A stretch of DNA of 33,087 bases from Planctomycetaceae bacterium UBA2671 (GTDB lineage Bacteria > Planctomycetota > Planctomycetia > Planctomycetales > Planctomycetaceae), in NCBI GenBank assembly GCA_002359185.1, contig DEML01000113.1, forward strand, positions 105,647 to 138,733, given 5' to 3'. The position numbers were made by a program, and so were the translations under genes. Below the pieces are notes generated by a model. The model was not told where the DNA came from. It saw only the letters and a list, made by a program, of their open reading frames with translations, and did no database searches. Of the stretch, positions 24,863 to 32,543 are shown piece by piece (the stretch's first letter is position 1; every line of letters starts with the position of its first letter).

Positions 24863-25969
24863 CTATTCTTTCGCTTCCTTCTCCAGTTGTTCCAAAAAGC
24901 TGTCGATCTGCTTTTTGGCTTCCGGTTCGTCAGATCCAATTTCTGCGGCTTTGCGTTGGGCTTTCAATGCTTCGTCCAGTTTTCCCTGCTTGTGGAGTAA
25001 GCGGGCATGAGTGTCCAGGATTTCTGCATTTTCGGGATCTGCTTCCAGTGCTTTTTGAGTAATTTCCGCAGCTGCTGCGATCATGACATCATCTGACTGT
25101 CCTTGTTCAGACATTTGATAAATCATCCAGGCGAGTCGATTTTTGACTGCAGGGGCGGCCTGAGTCTCTGCCAGTTCTTTCAGAGCCTTGGCACCTTTTT
25201 CACCACCGGCGCGAATTAATAATTGAAGTTTCATGCCTTCCATTTGAGCTTTTGATTGTGCGTCGGGGGCAATCTTGATCAGTTCATCGAGCAGGCCAAT
25301 TGCTTTTTCAGTATCGCCAGAACGATAGGCGACCATCACATTCTGCATGCCAGCATCCATTTTCTGCTTGGCGATGAACTGCTCAGCATAAGCACTTCGG
25401 TCCCAGTCGCCGGCAACAACCTGAGCTAGCGGTTTATCCATGGTCATGGGATGACCAATCCATTCAATTAACCCTGTTTTGCCAACCAGAAACGCAGTCG
25501 GAATTCCATTCTGCCCAGCTGCCTGCATGTAGTCTTTGTTGACCGATCCATCGGGATCAGTCGTGAGGCAGTAAGACGATGTCAATTCCGCATAAGTTTT
25601 TCCAGAATCATCCCCGCGAACTGGTTTGGCCAGAAATGCCTGGACTGTATCGAGAGACTCATCGCTGATGCTGATTACCTGGACATCCTGATCCGCATAC
25701 TTTTTCTGCAGATCGCTGATGTGAGGCATGCTGGCAATACAAGGTCCACACCACGTTGCCCAGAATTCTACGATGTACACATTTCCGTCTTTGAAATCAG
25801 TGATGTGCTCATACTTTCCGTCGTTGTCGGAGACCCAGTGTTCCACGTTGATGTCAGGGGCCTTCGAACCAATGGTCAGTAGATCATCCTCTGCTGCGTT
25901 TGCTACAGGAATCGCGAAGTTCATCAGCCCGAATACGGCTAACAGTGTGGTGAAATGTTTGAGTGACAT
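24863..25969 (-). CDS. TlpA-like periplasmic thioredoxin with C-terminal helical repeats
   Basis: The protein has 368 residues from the ATG at 25969, which has GAGGA 8 nt upstream; the longer frame adds 17 residues with no sense. A signal peptide (MSLKHFTTLLAVFGLMNFAI onward) ends at VANA. The thioredoxin/AhpC-TSA domain has the redox motif WATWCGPC near residue 75 in VEFWATWCGPCIASMPH. The rest of the domain has a long loop (YCLTTDPDGSVNKDYM) and the cis-proline GIPTAFLVG. The C-terminal 170 residues are helical and TPR-like (DTEKAIGLLDELIKIAPDAQ; LEADPENAEILDTHARLLHK). It probably reduces disulfides of exported proteins. It is a single-gene unit with a terminator. No cytochrome c maturation gene is adjacent. 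Confidence 0.9.
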   Translation of the reverse strand: MSLKHFTTLLAVFGLMNFAIPVANAAEDDLLTIGSKAPDINVEHWVSDNDGKYEHITDFKDGNVYIVEFWATWCGPCIASMPHISDLQKKYADQDVQVISISDESLDTVQAFLAKPVRGDDSGKTYAELTSSYCLTTDPDGSVNKDYMQAAGQNGIPTAFLVGKTGLIEWIGHPMTMDKPLAQVVAGDWDRSAYAEQFIAKQKMDAGMQNVMVAYRSGDTEKAIGLLDELIKIAPDAQSKAQMEGMKLQLLIRAGGEKGAKALKELAETQAAPAVKNRLAWMIYQMSEQGQSDDVMIAAAAEITQKALEADPENAEILDTHARLLHKQGKLDEALKAQRKAAEIGSDEPEAKKQIDSFLEQLEKEAKE

Positions 25970-26218
25970 CGAAAATCCTCTCTGATTGAATAGCGAGTGT
26001 AATGCTCCATCGAATGCCACTCATCTATTCGGTCACATAGCCGAATATTAGAGATGAAACGGTGACATGAATCTAAAAACGATCATACATTAATAATATT
26101 CCATTGGAACAGTTACCACGGAAATTCTTATCAGTCGATTCCATCATGAGTGAACCCTCAACGTCTTCCCGTGTCAGGATCGAAACAACTTCACCACTCT
26201 GTTTTAAGGAGGTGTATC

Positions 26219-26266
26219 ATGCAGCACTCATACGAGAACCACCACAACGAACAGCCATTTTTTTGA
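26219..26266 (+). CDS. 15-codon His-rich leader ORF, probably the 5' part of the SEC-C gene
   Basis: This short ORF has the best Shine-Dalgarno sequence noticed in the window: AAGGAGGTG at 26206-26214, 4 nt before the ATG. It reads MQHSYENHHNEQPFF and stops at TGA 26264-26266 right after six of seven T bases. Omission of one T, or a +1 slip of the ribosome on UUU-U, joins it in frame to the SEC-C protein that starts 5 nt downstream. It may therefore be the true N-terminus, a translational leader, or the effect of an indel. Confidence 0.5.
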   Translation: MQHSYENHHNEQPFF

Positions 26267-26270
26267 GACG

Positions 26271-26438
26271 ATGAGCAAACGCCGTCGGGGATATCCTTCC
26301 GAAAAGCAGGTCAAATGGGGCCTGCGAATTGTCCACGGCCACAAAGTTCTGGAAGAAAAGCTCGGCAGAAACGACCTCTGCCCCTGCGGTTCCGGCCAAC
26401 GATTCAAAAAATGCTGTCTCAAGAAAGGCTGCTTTTGA
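26271..26438 (+). CDS. very small SEC-C zinc-finger protein
   Basis: The protein has 55 residues, too short for ordinary gene calling. The C-terminus is a complete SEC-C motif: GRNDLCPCGSGQRFKKCC, with the CxC...CC zinc ligands and the GRND-PCGSG-RFKKCC pattern of the SecA tail. The N-terminal half is basic (MSKRRRGYPSEKQVKWGLRI). SEC-C motifs bind zinc and contact SecB, ribosomes or nucleic acids. The ATG itself has no good ribosome binding site; translation most likely depends on the strong site before the leader ORF at 26219. A terminator follows at 26497-26531, so the unit is monocistronic. Confidence 0.78.
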   Translation: MSKRRRGYPSEKQVKWGLRIVHGHKVLEEKLGRNDLCPCGSGQRFKKCCLKKGCF

Positions 26439-26496
26439 CGGCGTCAACCGGGATCACTACTTTTAGGGATTGAGCGTCTCGATAAGCGAATGAAAG

Positions 26497-26531
26497 CCCA
26501 CTCGGTTGAAAATAATCGGATGGGTTTTTTT
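26497..26531 (+). terminator. intrinsic terminator after the SEC-C gene
   Basis: CCCA at 26497-26500 pairs with TGGG at 26521-26524; the inner stem TCGGTT/AATCGG includes wobble pairs and one C-A mismatch lies between the two parts. Seven T bases follow. It separates the SEC-C gene from the RNA repair operon that starts at 26644. Confidence 0.75.
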
Positions 26532-26643
26532 GTATGTTTGTTGATTTATCTTTAAACGATTAGACCATCTCTCTTTTTAGGGATGTATCCCAATAGAATT
26601 GCTACGCCATTCCACAATACGAGTCTGACAGGGAGAAATTGCA

Positions 26644-27384
26644 ATGGGAACCTCACACGGTGATTTCACCAAGTATCCCCGTACGCCTCATCTGTTTGGC
26701 TCGAAAGGGACGGATGACGATAAGCATATGAAAGAAGTGGATTCATTACGCTTTCTTGCCGATGATTCTTTGATCGTAGAAGAAAAGATCGATGGCACAA
26801 ATGTCGGCATTCATTTTCTGGATTCTGGTGAGATGGTGCTGCAATGTCGAGGCCATCTCATTACTGAAGGAATGCATCCGCAATACGATCTGTTCAAACA
26901 ATGGGCAGCTGTGAAACGAAATATGCTTGAGCAGAAGTTAGAGAATCGTTTCATCCTTTTTGGAGAATGGGTGTATGCCAGACATTCGATACACTATCGA
27001 AATTTGACTCACTATTTCTTCGAATTCGATCTCTACGACAAGCAACTGCAGCAGTTTCTTAATCTGCAACAACGACTCGCCATTCTTGATGGTACTGGGA
27101 TTGAGACCGTGCCGATTGTTCACACGGGCTCGTTGAATCGTGATGATTTGAAAAACCTGATCGGCCCCTCTTATTTTGATAGCCAATTTGAAAACCCAGC
27201 AACAAATCAGAACGATAATCTTATGGAGGGGCTTTATCTGCGAACAGAGGCCGAAGGGGCTGTTACAGGACGTGCGAAATATGTGCGACCTGAATTTGTG
27301 GAAAAGATTAAGCAGAGCACACATTGGCAGCATCAACAGATGGTGCCGAACTTGCTCGCTGAGGGCATGGATATATGGGAGTAA
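26644..27384 (+). CDS. RNA ligase (ATP-dependent, Rnl2-like nucleotidyltransferase)
   Basis: The protein has 246 residues and is a minimal covalent nucleotidyltransferase. Visible motifs are I, EEKIDGTN, with Lys48 as the expected adenylated lysine; III, LFGEWVYARHSIHY at 105-118; IIIa, FFEFDLYD at 125-132; IV, MEGLYLRTE at 194-202; and V, AKYVRP at 211-216. The N-terminal KYPRTPHLFGS...DDD block is a family-specific extension. No OB-fold or BRCT domain is present, which favours an RNA ligase over a DNA ligase. It would seal 3'-OH and 5'-phosphate RNA ends. GGGAG lies 8 nt before the ATG. The dioxygenase gene overlaps its 3' end by 10 nt, and the HD-Pnk gene that would prepare the ends comes third. 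Confidence 0.9.
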   Translation: MGTSHGDFTKYPRTPHLFGSKGTDDDKHMKEVDSLRFLADDSLIVEEKIDGTNVGIHFLDSGEMVLQCRGHLITEGMHPQYDLFKQWAAVKRNMLEQKLENRFILFGEWVYARHSIHYRNLTHYFFEFDLYDKQLQQFLNLQQRLAILDGTGIETVPIVHTGSLNRDDLKNLIGPSYFDSQFENPATNQNDNLMEGLYLRTEAEGAVTGRAKYVRPEFVEKIKQSTHWQHQQMVPNLLAEGMDIWE

Positions 27385-27908
27385 TCGTTTTGAGTAACCA
27401 GCCAAATATTGTTTTAGATCAGCATTTTTATCCAAGACATACACATTTATTTTCAGAACTGCTGGAGTCAGTGGAGTGGGATGAAAGAATACAGGCTCGA
27501 AAGACGGCTAGCTTTGGCACCCCATACGACTATTCGCAATTATCATATGATGTTGCGGAGATGTTGCCTTGTCTTGTTGATGTTGCCGAGTGCTTGAAAG
27601 AACGATTAGATATTTCATTCAACAACTGCCTGTTGAATCTTTATGAGACAGGGAAGAATACAATGGGATTCCACTCCGATGACATTAGCAAATTATTGCC
27701 TGGTACAGGTGTTGCGATAGTCTCATTAGGTAATGAAAGAACGATTACGTTCCGATCGACGGATCAGTTAACGTATGTCGAATTCACTCTCAAGCCGGGA
27801 TCACTGCTGTATATGGATAATAATGTGCAAAACAACTGGATGCATGCAATTAAAAAGCAATCTTCTGCTCAACCACGAATCAGTCTCACATGGAGAGCTA
27901 TTCCTTGA
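27375..27908 (+). CDS. AlkB-like 2-oxoglutarate/Fe(II) dioxygenase
   Basis: The protein has 177 residues and belongs to the AlkB-like 2OG-Fe(II) oxygenase family (PF13532 type). The segment CLLNLYETGKNTMGFHSDD holds the iron ligands His100 and Asp102; the third ligand is His157 in NNWMHAIKK; RISLTWR at 168-174 holds the arginines that bind 2-oxoglutarate. The PGSLLYMDNNVQNNWMHAI block is typical of the family. AlkB enzymes remove methyl and other alkyl groups from N1-adenine and N3-cytosine in DNA or RNA. The ATG at 27375 lies inside the ligase gene, giving a 10-nt overlap. The placement between an RNA ligase and an RNA end-healing enzyme suggests RNA as its substrate. Confidence 0.9.
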   Translation: MGVIVLSNQPNIVLDQHFYPRHTHLFSELLESVEWDERIQARKTASFGTPYDYSQLSYDVAEMLPCLVDVAECLKERLDISFNNCLLNLYETGKNTMGFHSDDISKLLPGTGVAIVSLGNERTITFRSTDQLTYVEFTLKPGSLLYMDNNVQNNWMHAIKKQSSAQPRISLTWRAIP

Positions 27909-27912
27909 GAAT

Positions 27913-29040
27913 ATGGTCATGAATTGGACACAACTAAAGCAGATATCACTGCAAGAGATTACGGCCTGGGCAGAAACTCAATCGTGGTGTTTGGCGATGA
28001 CCGAATGCGCTCAGGATGCAGAGTGGCATTCGGAAGGTGATGTCTGGACGCACACGAAAATGGTGCTGGATCAACTTTTTGAGCTTGAGGAATGGTCATT
28101 ACTTTCAAATCATGAGCAAGTCGTTCTGATCTTTACTGCATTATTTCACGATGTCGCCAAACCTCTGACAACGGAAGTTGACTCGGAGACAGGTCGTGTT
28201 CGCTCACCAAAACACGCAGTGAAAGGAGAACACGTGGCTCGAAAAGTTCTTCGAGAACTGGAGTGTGATCTGGCGACACGTGAAGAGATCGCCCGGCTGG
28301 TTCGTTACCACGGACGTCCTGCATTTCTACTGGAGCGAGAGGAGCCTACTCATGAAGTGATTCGTCTTTCATGGCTGGTTAATAACAAGCTTCTGTACCT
28401 GTTTGCATTGGCGGACACTCGAGGTCGGGATACTGATTCGATGTCTCGACCAGAAGAGAATCTGTATTTCTGGAAAATGATGGCACAGGAGTCCAATTGC
28501 TATACCCAGCCGTTTTCTTTCCAAAATGACCAAGCCCGCTTTTTATTTTTTCAGCAGCAGAAGCCCAATCTGCATTATGTTCCGCATGAAGACTATTCAT
28601 GCACTGTAACGCTGATGGTCGGTCTACCCGGCAGCGGCAAAGATACCTGGCTCGCGCGGAATCGCAATAATCTTCCGGTTATATCACTCGATGTCATTCG
28701 TTATGAACTAGATGTGGATCCTGCAGACAATCAGGGACAGGTCGCACAACTTGCGAGAGAACGGTGCCGGGAGTTTCTCCGGCAAGGAACCTCTTTTGCA
28801 TTCAACGCTACCAACACCATGAAATTGACAAGAAACCGCTGGGTCGATCTTTTTGCTGATTACAAAGCCAAGATCGATATGGTGTATCTCGAACCAGAAT
28901 TTGATCAGATACTTCGACAAAACAAATCGCGATCAAATGCTGTGCCGGAGAGTGTCATTCATAGGCTGGCTGAGAAAATTGAACCGCCGACATGGATGGA
29001 ATGTCACAAACTGATGTTGTGTGGTGGTTTTGAAAATTAA
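27913..29040 (+). CDS. HD-Pnk: HD phosphoesterase fused to 5'-OH polynucleotide kinase
   Basis: The protein has 375 residues from the ATG at 27913, 4 nt after the dioxygenase stop; an ATG at 27919 is possible, and an earlier frame start at 27775 runs through the dioxygenase gene and is rejected. Residues 40-190 form an HD domain with His47, HDVAKP at 79-84, HAVKGEHVAR and RYHGRP. Residues 230-375 form a P-loop kinase with GLPGSGKDT at 238-246, Asp260 in ISLDVIR, FNATNT near 300 and a lid-like RQNKSRSNAVP. The HD-Pnk of Runella slithyformis has been shown to remove 2',3'-cyclic phosphate ends and phosphorylate 5'-OH ends, so this protein should heal both ends for the ligase in the same operon. 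Confidence 0.92.
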   Translation: MVMNWTQLKQISLQEITAWAETQSWCLAMTECAQDAEWHSEGDVWTHTKMVLDQLFELEEWSLLSNHEQVVLIFTALFHDVAKPLTTEVDSETGRVRSPKHAVKGEHVARKVLRELECDLATREEIARLVRYHGRPAFLLEREEPTHEVIRLSWLVNNKLLYLFALADTRGRDTDSMSRPEENLYFWKMMAQESNCYTQPFSFQNDQARFLFFQQQKPNLHYVPHEDYSCTVTLMVGLPGSGKDTWLARNRNNLPVISLDVIRYELDVDPADNQGQVAQLARERCREFLRQGTSFAFNATNTMKLTRNRWVDLFADYKAKIDMVYLEPEFDQILRQNKSRSNAVPESVIHRLAEKIEPPTWMECHKLMLCGGFEN

Positions 29041-29083
29041 TTAAGTAGGTTATTAATTGCCAGCTTACTTTGATTTCAATTAC

Positions 29084-30277
29084 TTATGCTTCTGGCAATG
29101 AACTTCGATAAATCCGAAAACATCCAAAGTGTGAGGATTTCATCATCTCGATTAACTTTTGAGCTGGTTCCTTGAACTGACCAGGAGCCAGTGCTGCTGC
29201 TTGTTGGGCGTGTTTCATTGCCAGTTCGCTGCGTTGTTTTTCTTCGTAGAATCGAGCCAGGAGAAAATGATTTTCCGCTGTGGGGGCGAGGGTGATCAAT
29301 TTCTGATACGCCACCTCAGCTTGAGCCGTCTTTCCGATCTTTTTCTCGGCCAGGGCAATTCCACGGTACGCACTGGTCTGTCCCGCAAGAGCTTGCGGAT
29401 TTTCTGCTTTGTTTTGCCAGAGTTTTAAAGCAATCGAATAGGCATCCAGGCTTTCCTCCCATTTTTCTTCTCGTTGAAGAATTAAGCCATACGTATCCCA
29501 GGCCAGTGCAGCCTGCGAAGAATTGAGAAGCGGTTGGATGAGCTCGATGGCGTCTTCGTGCTGGTCCAAATGAAGATGCATCTGAATTCGGGCACCTGTG
29601 TGATCAGAATGAACTTCTGAACCAAAATGCGACAATTGCTGCTTCAGTGCATGACACTGTTTTTGAAGGTCTCTGTAAACGGTAGTAACCTTCAGGGAAT
29701 TCCACTTTGCCTGTGGAGCGAGTCTGCTCCAGTCGCGGGCATTGATTCTCGCTTTCTCGATTCGCTGATGATTCATCGCCTCATCAAATTGCGAATGATG
29801 ATAGTTCACCAGAAACTGGGTATGTGTCAATGGAATCAGAGTTGCGGCCAGGAGGCAAACCCCCAGTTGAATCTTCAGGTCGAGCGGTGAATTTTCATGG
29901 TGAATGGATTGCGATTTGATTTGTTCCCAAATCCTTAACAAGTTCATCCCCAGCGAGCCAGCCAGGAGAAACGCGATCAAAATTTTCACAATCATCAGTG
30001 AGATTTGATTGAGTTCATTCGCAGTGGAGACAGACAATTTGCTCATCATGCAGAACGAGACTGCCAGGGCAAGTAAGGTCAATAGTCGAGTCCACCATTT
30101 GCGATATTGAACGGGCAATGCAATCAGAATACTTATTGCGAGTGGGCAGGCAGCAATCAAGGTGACCAGAAAATGATCCAGGCTGACAAATACAATTGCC
30201 CCCACGCTTTCAGGTAACGTCACTATGCACAGTCCAGAAAGGCTGAGAATCAGGATGTTGAGAAGCAGATTGATCAT
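29084..30277 (-). CDS. membrane-anchored TPR protein
   Basis: The protein has 397 residues. The first ~150 hold about five hydrophobic segments: INLLLNILILSLSGLCIVTL, HFLVTLIAACPLAISILIAL, LLTLLALAVSFCMM, LMIVKILIAFLLAGSLGMNL and LGVCLLAATLIPLTHTQFLV. The rest is helical with TPR-type repeats, clearest at EKWEESLDAYSIALKLWQNK, IGKTAQAEVAYQKLITLAPT and KQRSELAMKHAQQAAALAPG. It is the last gene of the minus-strand operon, 12 nt after the histidine-rich membrane protein. TPR domains bind proteins, so it may assemble the cytochrome module. The catalytic role, if any, is unknown. Confidence 0.83.
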   Translation of the reverse strand: MINLLLNILILSLSGLCIVTLPESVGAIVFVSLDHFLVTLIAACPLAISILIALPVQYRKWWTRLLTLLALAVSFCMMSKLSVSTANELNQISLMIVKILIAFLLAGSLGMNLLRIWEQIKSQSIHHENSPLDLKIQLGVCLLAATLIPLTHTQFLVNYHHSQFDEAMNHQRIEKARINARDWSRLAPQAKWNSLKVTTVYRDLQKQCHALKQQLSHFGSEVHSDHTGARIQMHLHLDQHEDAIELIQPLLNSSQAALAWDTYGLILQREEKWEESLDAYSIALKLWQNKAENPQALAGQTSAYRGIALAEKKIGKTAQAEVAYQKLITLAPTAENHFLLARFYEEKQRSELAMKHAQQAAALAPGQFKEPAQKLIEMMKSSHFGCFRIYRSSLPEA

Positions 30278-30289
30278 AAGTCGAAGAAA

Positions 30290-31330
30290 CTAAAGAGCCT
30301 TTTTCTGACGAGGTTTTTTCCAGATCATGCCATCAAAGCTGTAGTGTAAAAATGCAACCATCAGATTGATCGCAGCCCAGAGTTTGACGGCTCCATGCTC
30401 CATCGCCCAGGCTCCTGCACCCAGCACGATCACGAAGACCATGAGATAGCCAATCCAGCGTGAGCCGACGTATCCGAAGAGATCTTTCCGGTTGACAACG
30501 CGTGTGGACTGCATTGACCAGCTGACGATGCCGAGATATTCCACAGCATGAAACAGAGCAGAAGCCAGTGCCAGTTGCAGTACCAGTTTTTCGGATTGAA
30601 TGTGGACGGCTAGCAACAGACAGGAAAAGAGTGTCATTACACTGGTTGTGTATAATGCCCCTGTCCAGGATTCTTTCCAGCGGCTTCCGATGCTGGTAAT
30701 CCACTGCGGTATCACGACCAGTATGGGGATTGCCAACATGAAATAATCAAGCTGGGAAAGCCAATCGGAGTTTCGATCGGTACTCCAGCTCCAACCCGCG
30801 ACACGTGCGATGACGTACAGAATAAAACTACGAAACAGCCATTTTTCAGCATGAGGCCAGATTGATTTTCCAGAAGTCTGGCCTCGGGAATAGATCCGAT
30901 AGATCCCGTGATGCTGAGCAGCAAAATGCCAGGCATTCCAGACATAATCCACTGCCATCAAACACAATAATGATCCCACAGACAGCCACAGCAAGGACAT
31001 ACTTCCCACAATTAGCAGAGTAACGATCAGATATTTATTGATTCCCTGTGTATATTTATCACGATCTCCAAAGACCAGAAATAGCGTAATCCAGCGATGA
31101 GGAGTTGTGACGAAAAACACCTGCCAGAACAGTAACGATTCATGGGCACGTAATCCTCCCCAGCCATCAATCAGTAAAATTAAAGGCCAGTACAGATTAC
31201 AGATAAAAATCAGATCGAACCAGGAACCAACCAGGTATTTCGATTTTTGTTGTTCTCTGGCGGGAGTCGAATAATCGATGTGCTGAAAGTCTGCGGTTGT
31301 TACTTCCGGAGAGGCTATTGCAGTCGCCAT
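30290..31330 (-). CDS. histidine-rich polytopic membrane protein
   Basis: The protein has 346 residues with about eight to nine membrane helices. Histidines lie at helix ends in several places: TPHRW (His78), WHFAAQHHG (His135, His140, His141), FHAVEYLG (His261), EHG (His312) and FLHYSFDGMIW (His329). The H-x4-HH cluster and the distal histidines recall metal- or heme-binding membrane oxidoreductases, although I cannot name the family. Its ATG overlaps the TAA of the seven-heme cytochrome gene by one base, so the two are probably translationally coupled. A quinone- or substrate-linked partner for the cytochrome is the working guess. Confidence 0.8.
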   Translation of the reverse strand: MATAIASPEVTTADFQHIDYSTPAREQQKSKYLVGSWFDLIFICNLYWPLILLIDGWGGLRAHESLLFWQVFFVTTPHRWITLFLVFGDRDKYTQGINKYLIVTLLIVGSMSLLWLSVGSLLCLMAVDYVWNAWHFAAQHHGIYRIYSRGQTSGKSIWPHAEKWLFRSFILYVIARVAGWSWSTDRNSDWLSQLDYFMLAIPILVVIPQWITSIGSRWKESWTGALYTTSVMTLFSCLLLAVHIQSEKLVLQLALASALFHAVEYLGIVSWSMQSTRVVNRKDLFGYVGSRWIGYLMVFVIVLGAGAWAMEHGAVKLWAAINLMVAFLHYSFDGMIWKKPRQKKAL

Positions 31331-32493
31331 TATTTCCCTCCTTTGTTTTGTTCGACGACGCGAATCCAGTGATCGACAAATTCAATTCCGTTATTCCACT
31401 CCCGTGCAGGCATGTGGCAACTGATGCAGTTGTCTGATGCAATGTCTAAATTCTGATCTCTGTCGCACTGGCTTTGGTGAGGTTTTGAATGACAATTCAG
31501 GCAAGTTTGCTGATATCGTTCAATGTTGTGTGATGTCTGATCATGAGGGTCATGGCAGGTGGTACAAGTGAGCGAACTGGGATCTGCCTGATAACAGGGT
31601 GACTTTTGCAGCCGATAGGGTTGAAAACGGATCACATCTTTTTCCGGCGATTTTTCATCCACCTGATCGCGATGACATTGAGCACAAAGTTTCATTTCGA
31701 CTTGGGGATCTTTGAGGTTCACCATCGGCTTGATCTCTGCTGCTCTTCCCTGCAATGCGGCTTCTGCATGAATACGCCGTGGGCCATGGCAGCGTTCACA
31801 TCTGATATTCGGCTGCCATTTGACTTCCGCCAGCGACTGCCCCGGAGCAGGGCCGAAGGTCATATGACAACTGAAACATTGTGTCACTTCCAACGTAGAC
31901 ATATCGCGTCCACCACAGGAATCAATGGACTCTCCGTGCGGTTTGAAATCGGTTTGCCCCGGTGTCCGTCCCAGTTCATTCTGATTCGTAAACCAGGTCC
32001 AGCAATGTTCCAGGCCTGCGTTCTTATCTACGAGGATACTGACTGCTGTCTGAGCATGAGTGCCTGATCCTAAGAGCCAGTCCACTCGATGATGAACCGT
32101 TTCTCCCTGACCAGTCACTTTCGCAAAAAAGCCATTGTCATCCAAAGTGAAGTCTACTATTCGGCTATCGAGGGAATCTTCATAGGTCGTTCCATCAAGT
32201 TGTTGAGCCAGTTCTGACTCTTCCATGGGGAAGGCGGTATGAGAATGTCCCGACCGTTGATGGGCTGCCGACTCATTCGGATGGCAGGAGATACAAGCCG
32301 CGTCTCCAGCAAATTGTGTCGCGAGCAAGGTTTCCCATTGTTCGCGAGCACGATTTGCAGAAGTGCCTTCAGTTAATTGAGGGACTGAACTCTCTTCCCG
32401 AATTGGGTTACGAAAAGTCCAGAATATCCCCAATGCCGCCAGAAAAGCGACCAGTAAAATGAGCCGAATCAACCTGTACTGAATAGAATTCAA
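31330..32493 (-). CDS. seven-heme cytochrome c, membrane-anchored
   Basis: The protein has 387 residues with an N-terminal hydrophobic anchor (about 8-26, LIRLILLVAFLAALGIFWTF). It contains seven CxxCH heme sites: 67-71, 206-210, 232-236, 270-274, 310-314, 331-335 and 356-360. A long gap between the first and second holds GTHAQTAVSILVDKNAG. The last six lie close together, and extra histidines near them could be distal ligands. The protein resembles c554/NapC-type multiheme electron carriers and should act outside the cytoplasmic membrane. The frame begins with TTG and no ATG is available before the first heme, so a TTG start is likely. The membrane protein gene follows with a one-base overlap. 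Confidence 0.9.
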   Translation of the reverse strand: MNSIQYRLIRLILLVAFLAALGIFWTFRNPIREESSVPQLTEGTSANRAREQWETLLATQFAGDAACISCHPNESAAHQRSGHSHTAFPMEESELAQQLDGTTYEDSLDSRIVDFTLDDNGFFAKVTGQGETVHHRVDWLLGSGTHAQTAVSILVDKNAGLEHCWTWFTNQNELGRTPGQTDFKPHGESIDSCGGRDMSTLEVTQCFSCHMTFGPAPGQSLAEVKWQPNIRCERCHGPRRIHAEAALQGRAAEIKPMVNLKDPQVEMKLCAQCHRDQVDEKSPEKDVIRFQPYRLQKSPCYQADPSSLTCTTCHDPHDQTSHNIERYQQTCLNCHSKPHQSQCDRDQNLDIASDNCISCHMPAREWNNGIEFVDHWIRVVEQNKGGK

Positions 32494-32543
32494 TTTTGTG
32501 ACAACTTAATCAATAAGAATACATCTCTGCGAATACAAAACTG

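Noticed and set aside
26217..26447. Minus-strand ORF of 76 codons over the SEC-C locus
   Set aside because: The plus strand has a perfect Shine-Dalgarno sequence and a complete SEC-C motif; the minus frame has neither.
26532..26643. Sigma-54 promoter (RtcR-like control) before the RNA repair operon
   Set aside because: No TGGCAC-N5-TTGC-type pair could be found in the 110 nt before the ligase gene, and no RtcR gene is nearby.
27775..27912. Longer N-terminus for HD-Pnk
   Set aside because: This extension overlaps the end of the dioxygenase gene in another frame and has no HD or kinase features; the ATG at 27913 gives normal operon spacing.
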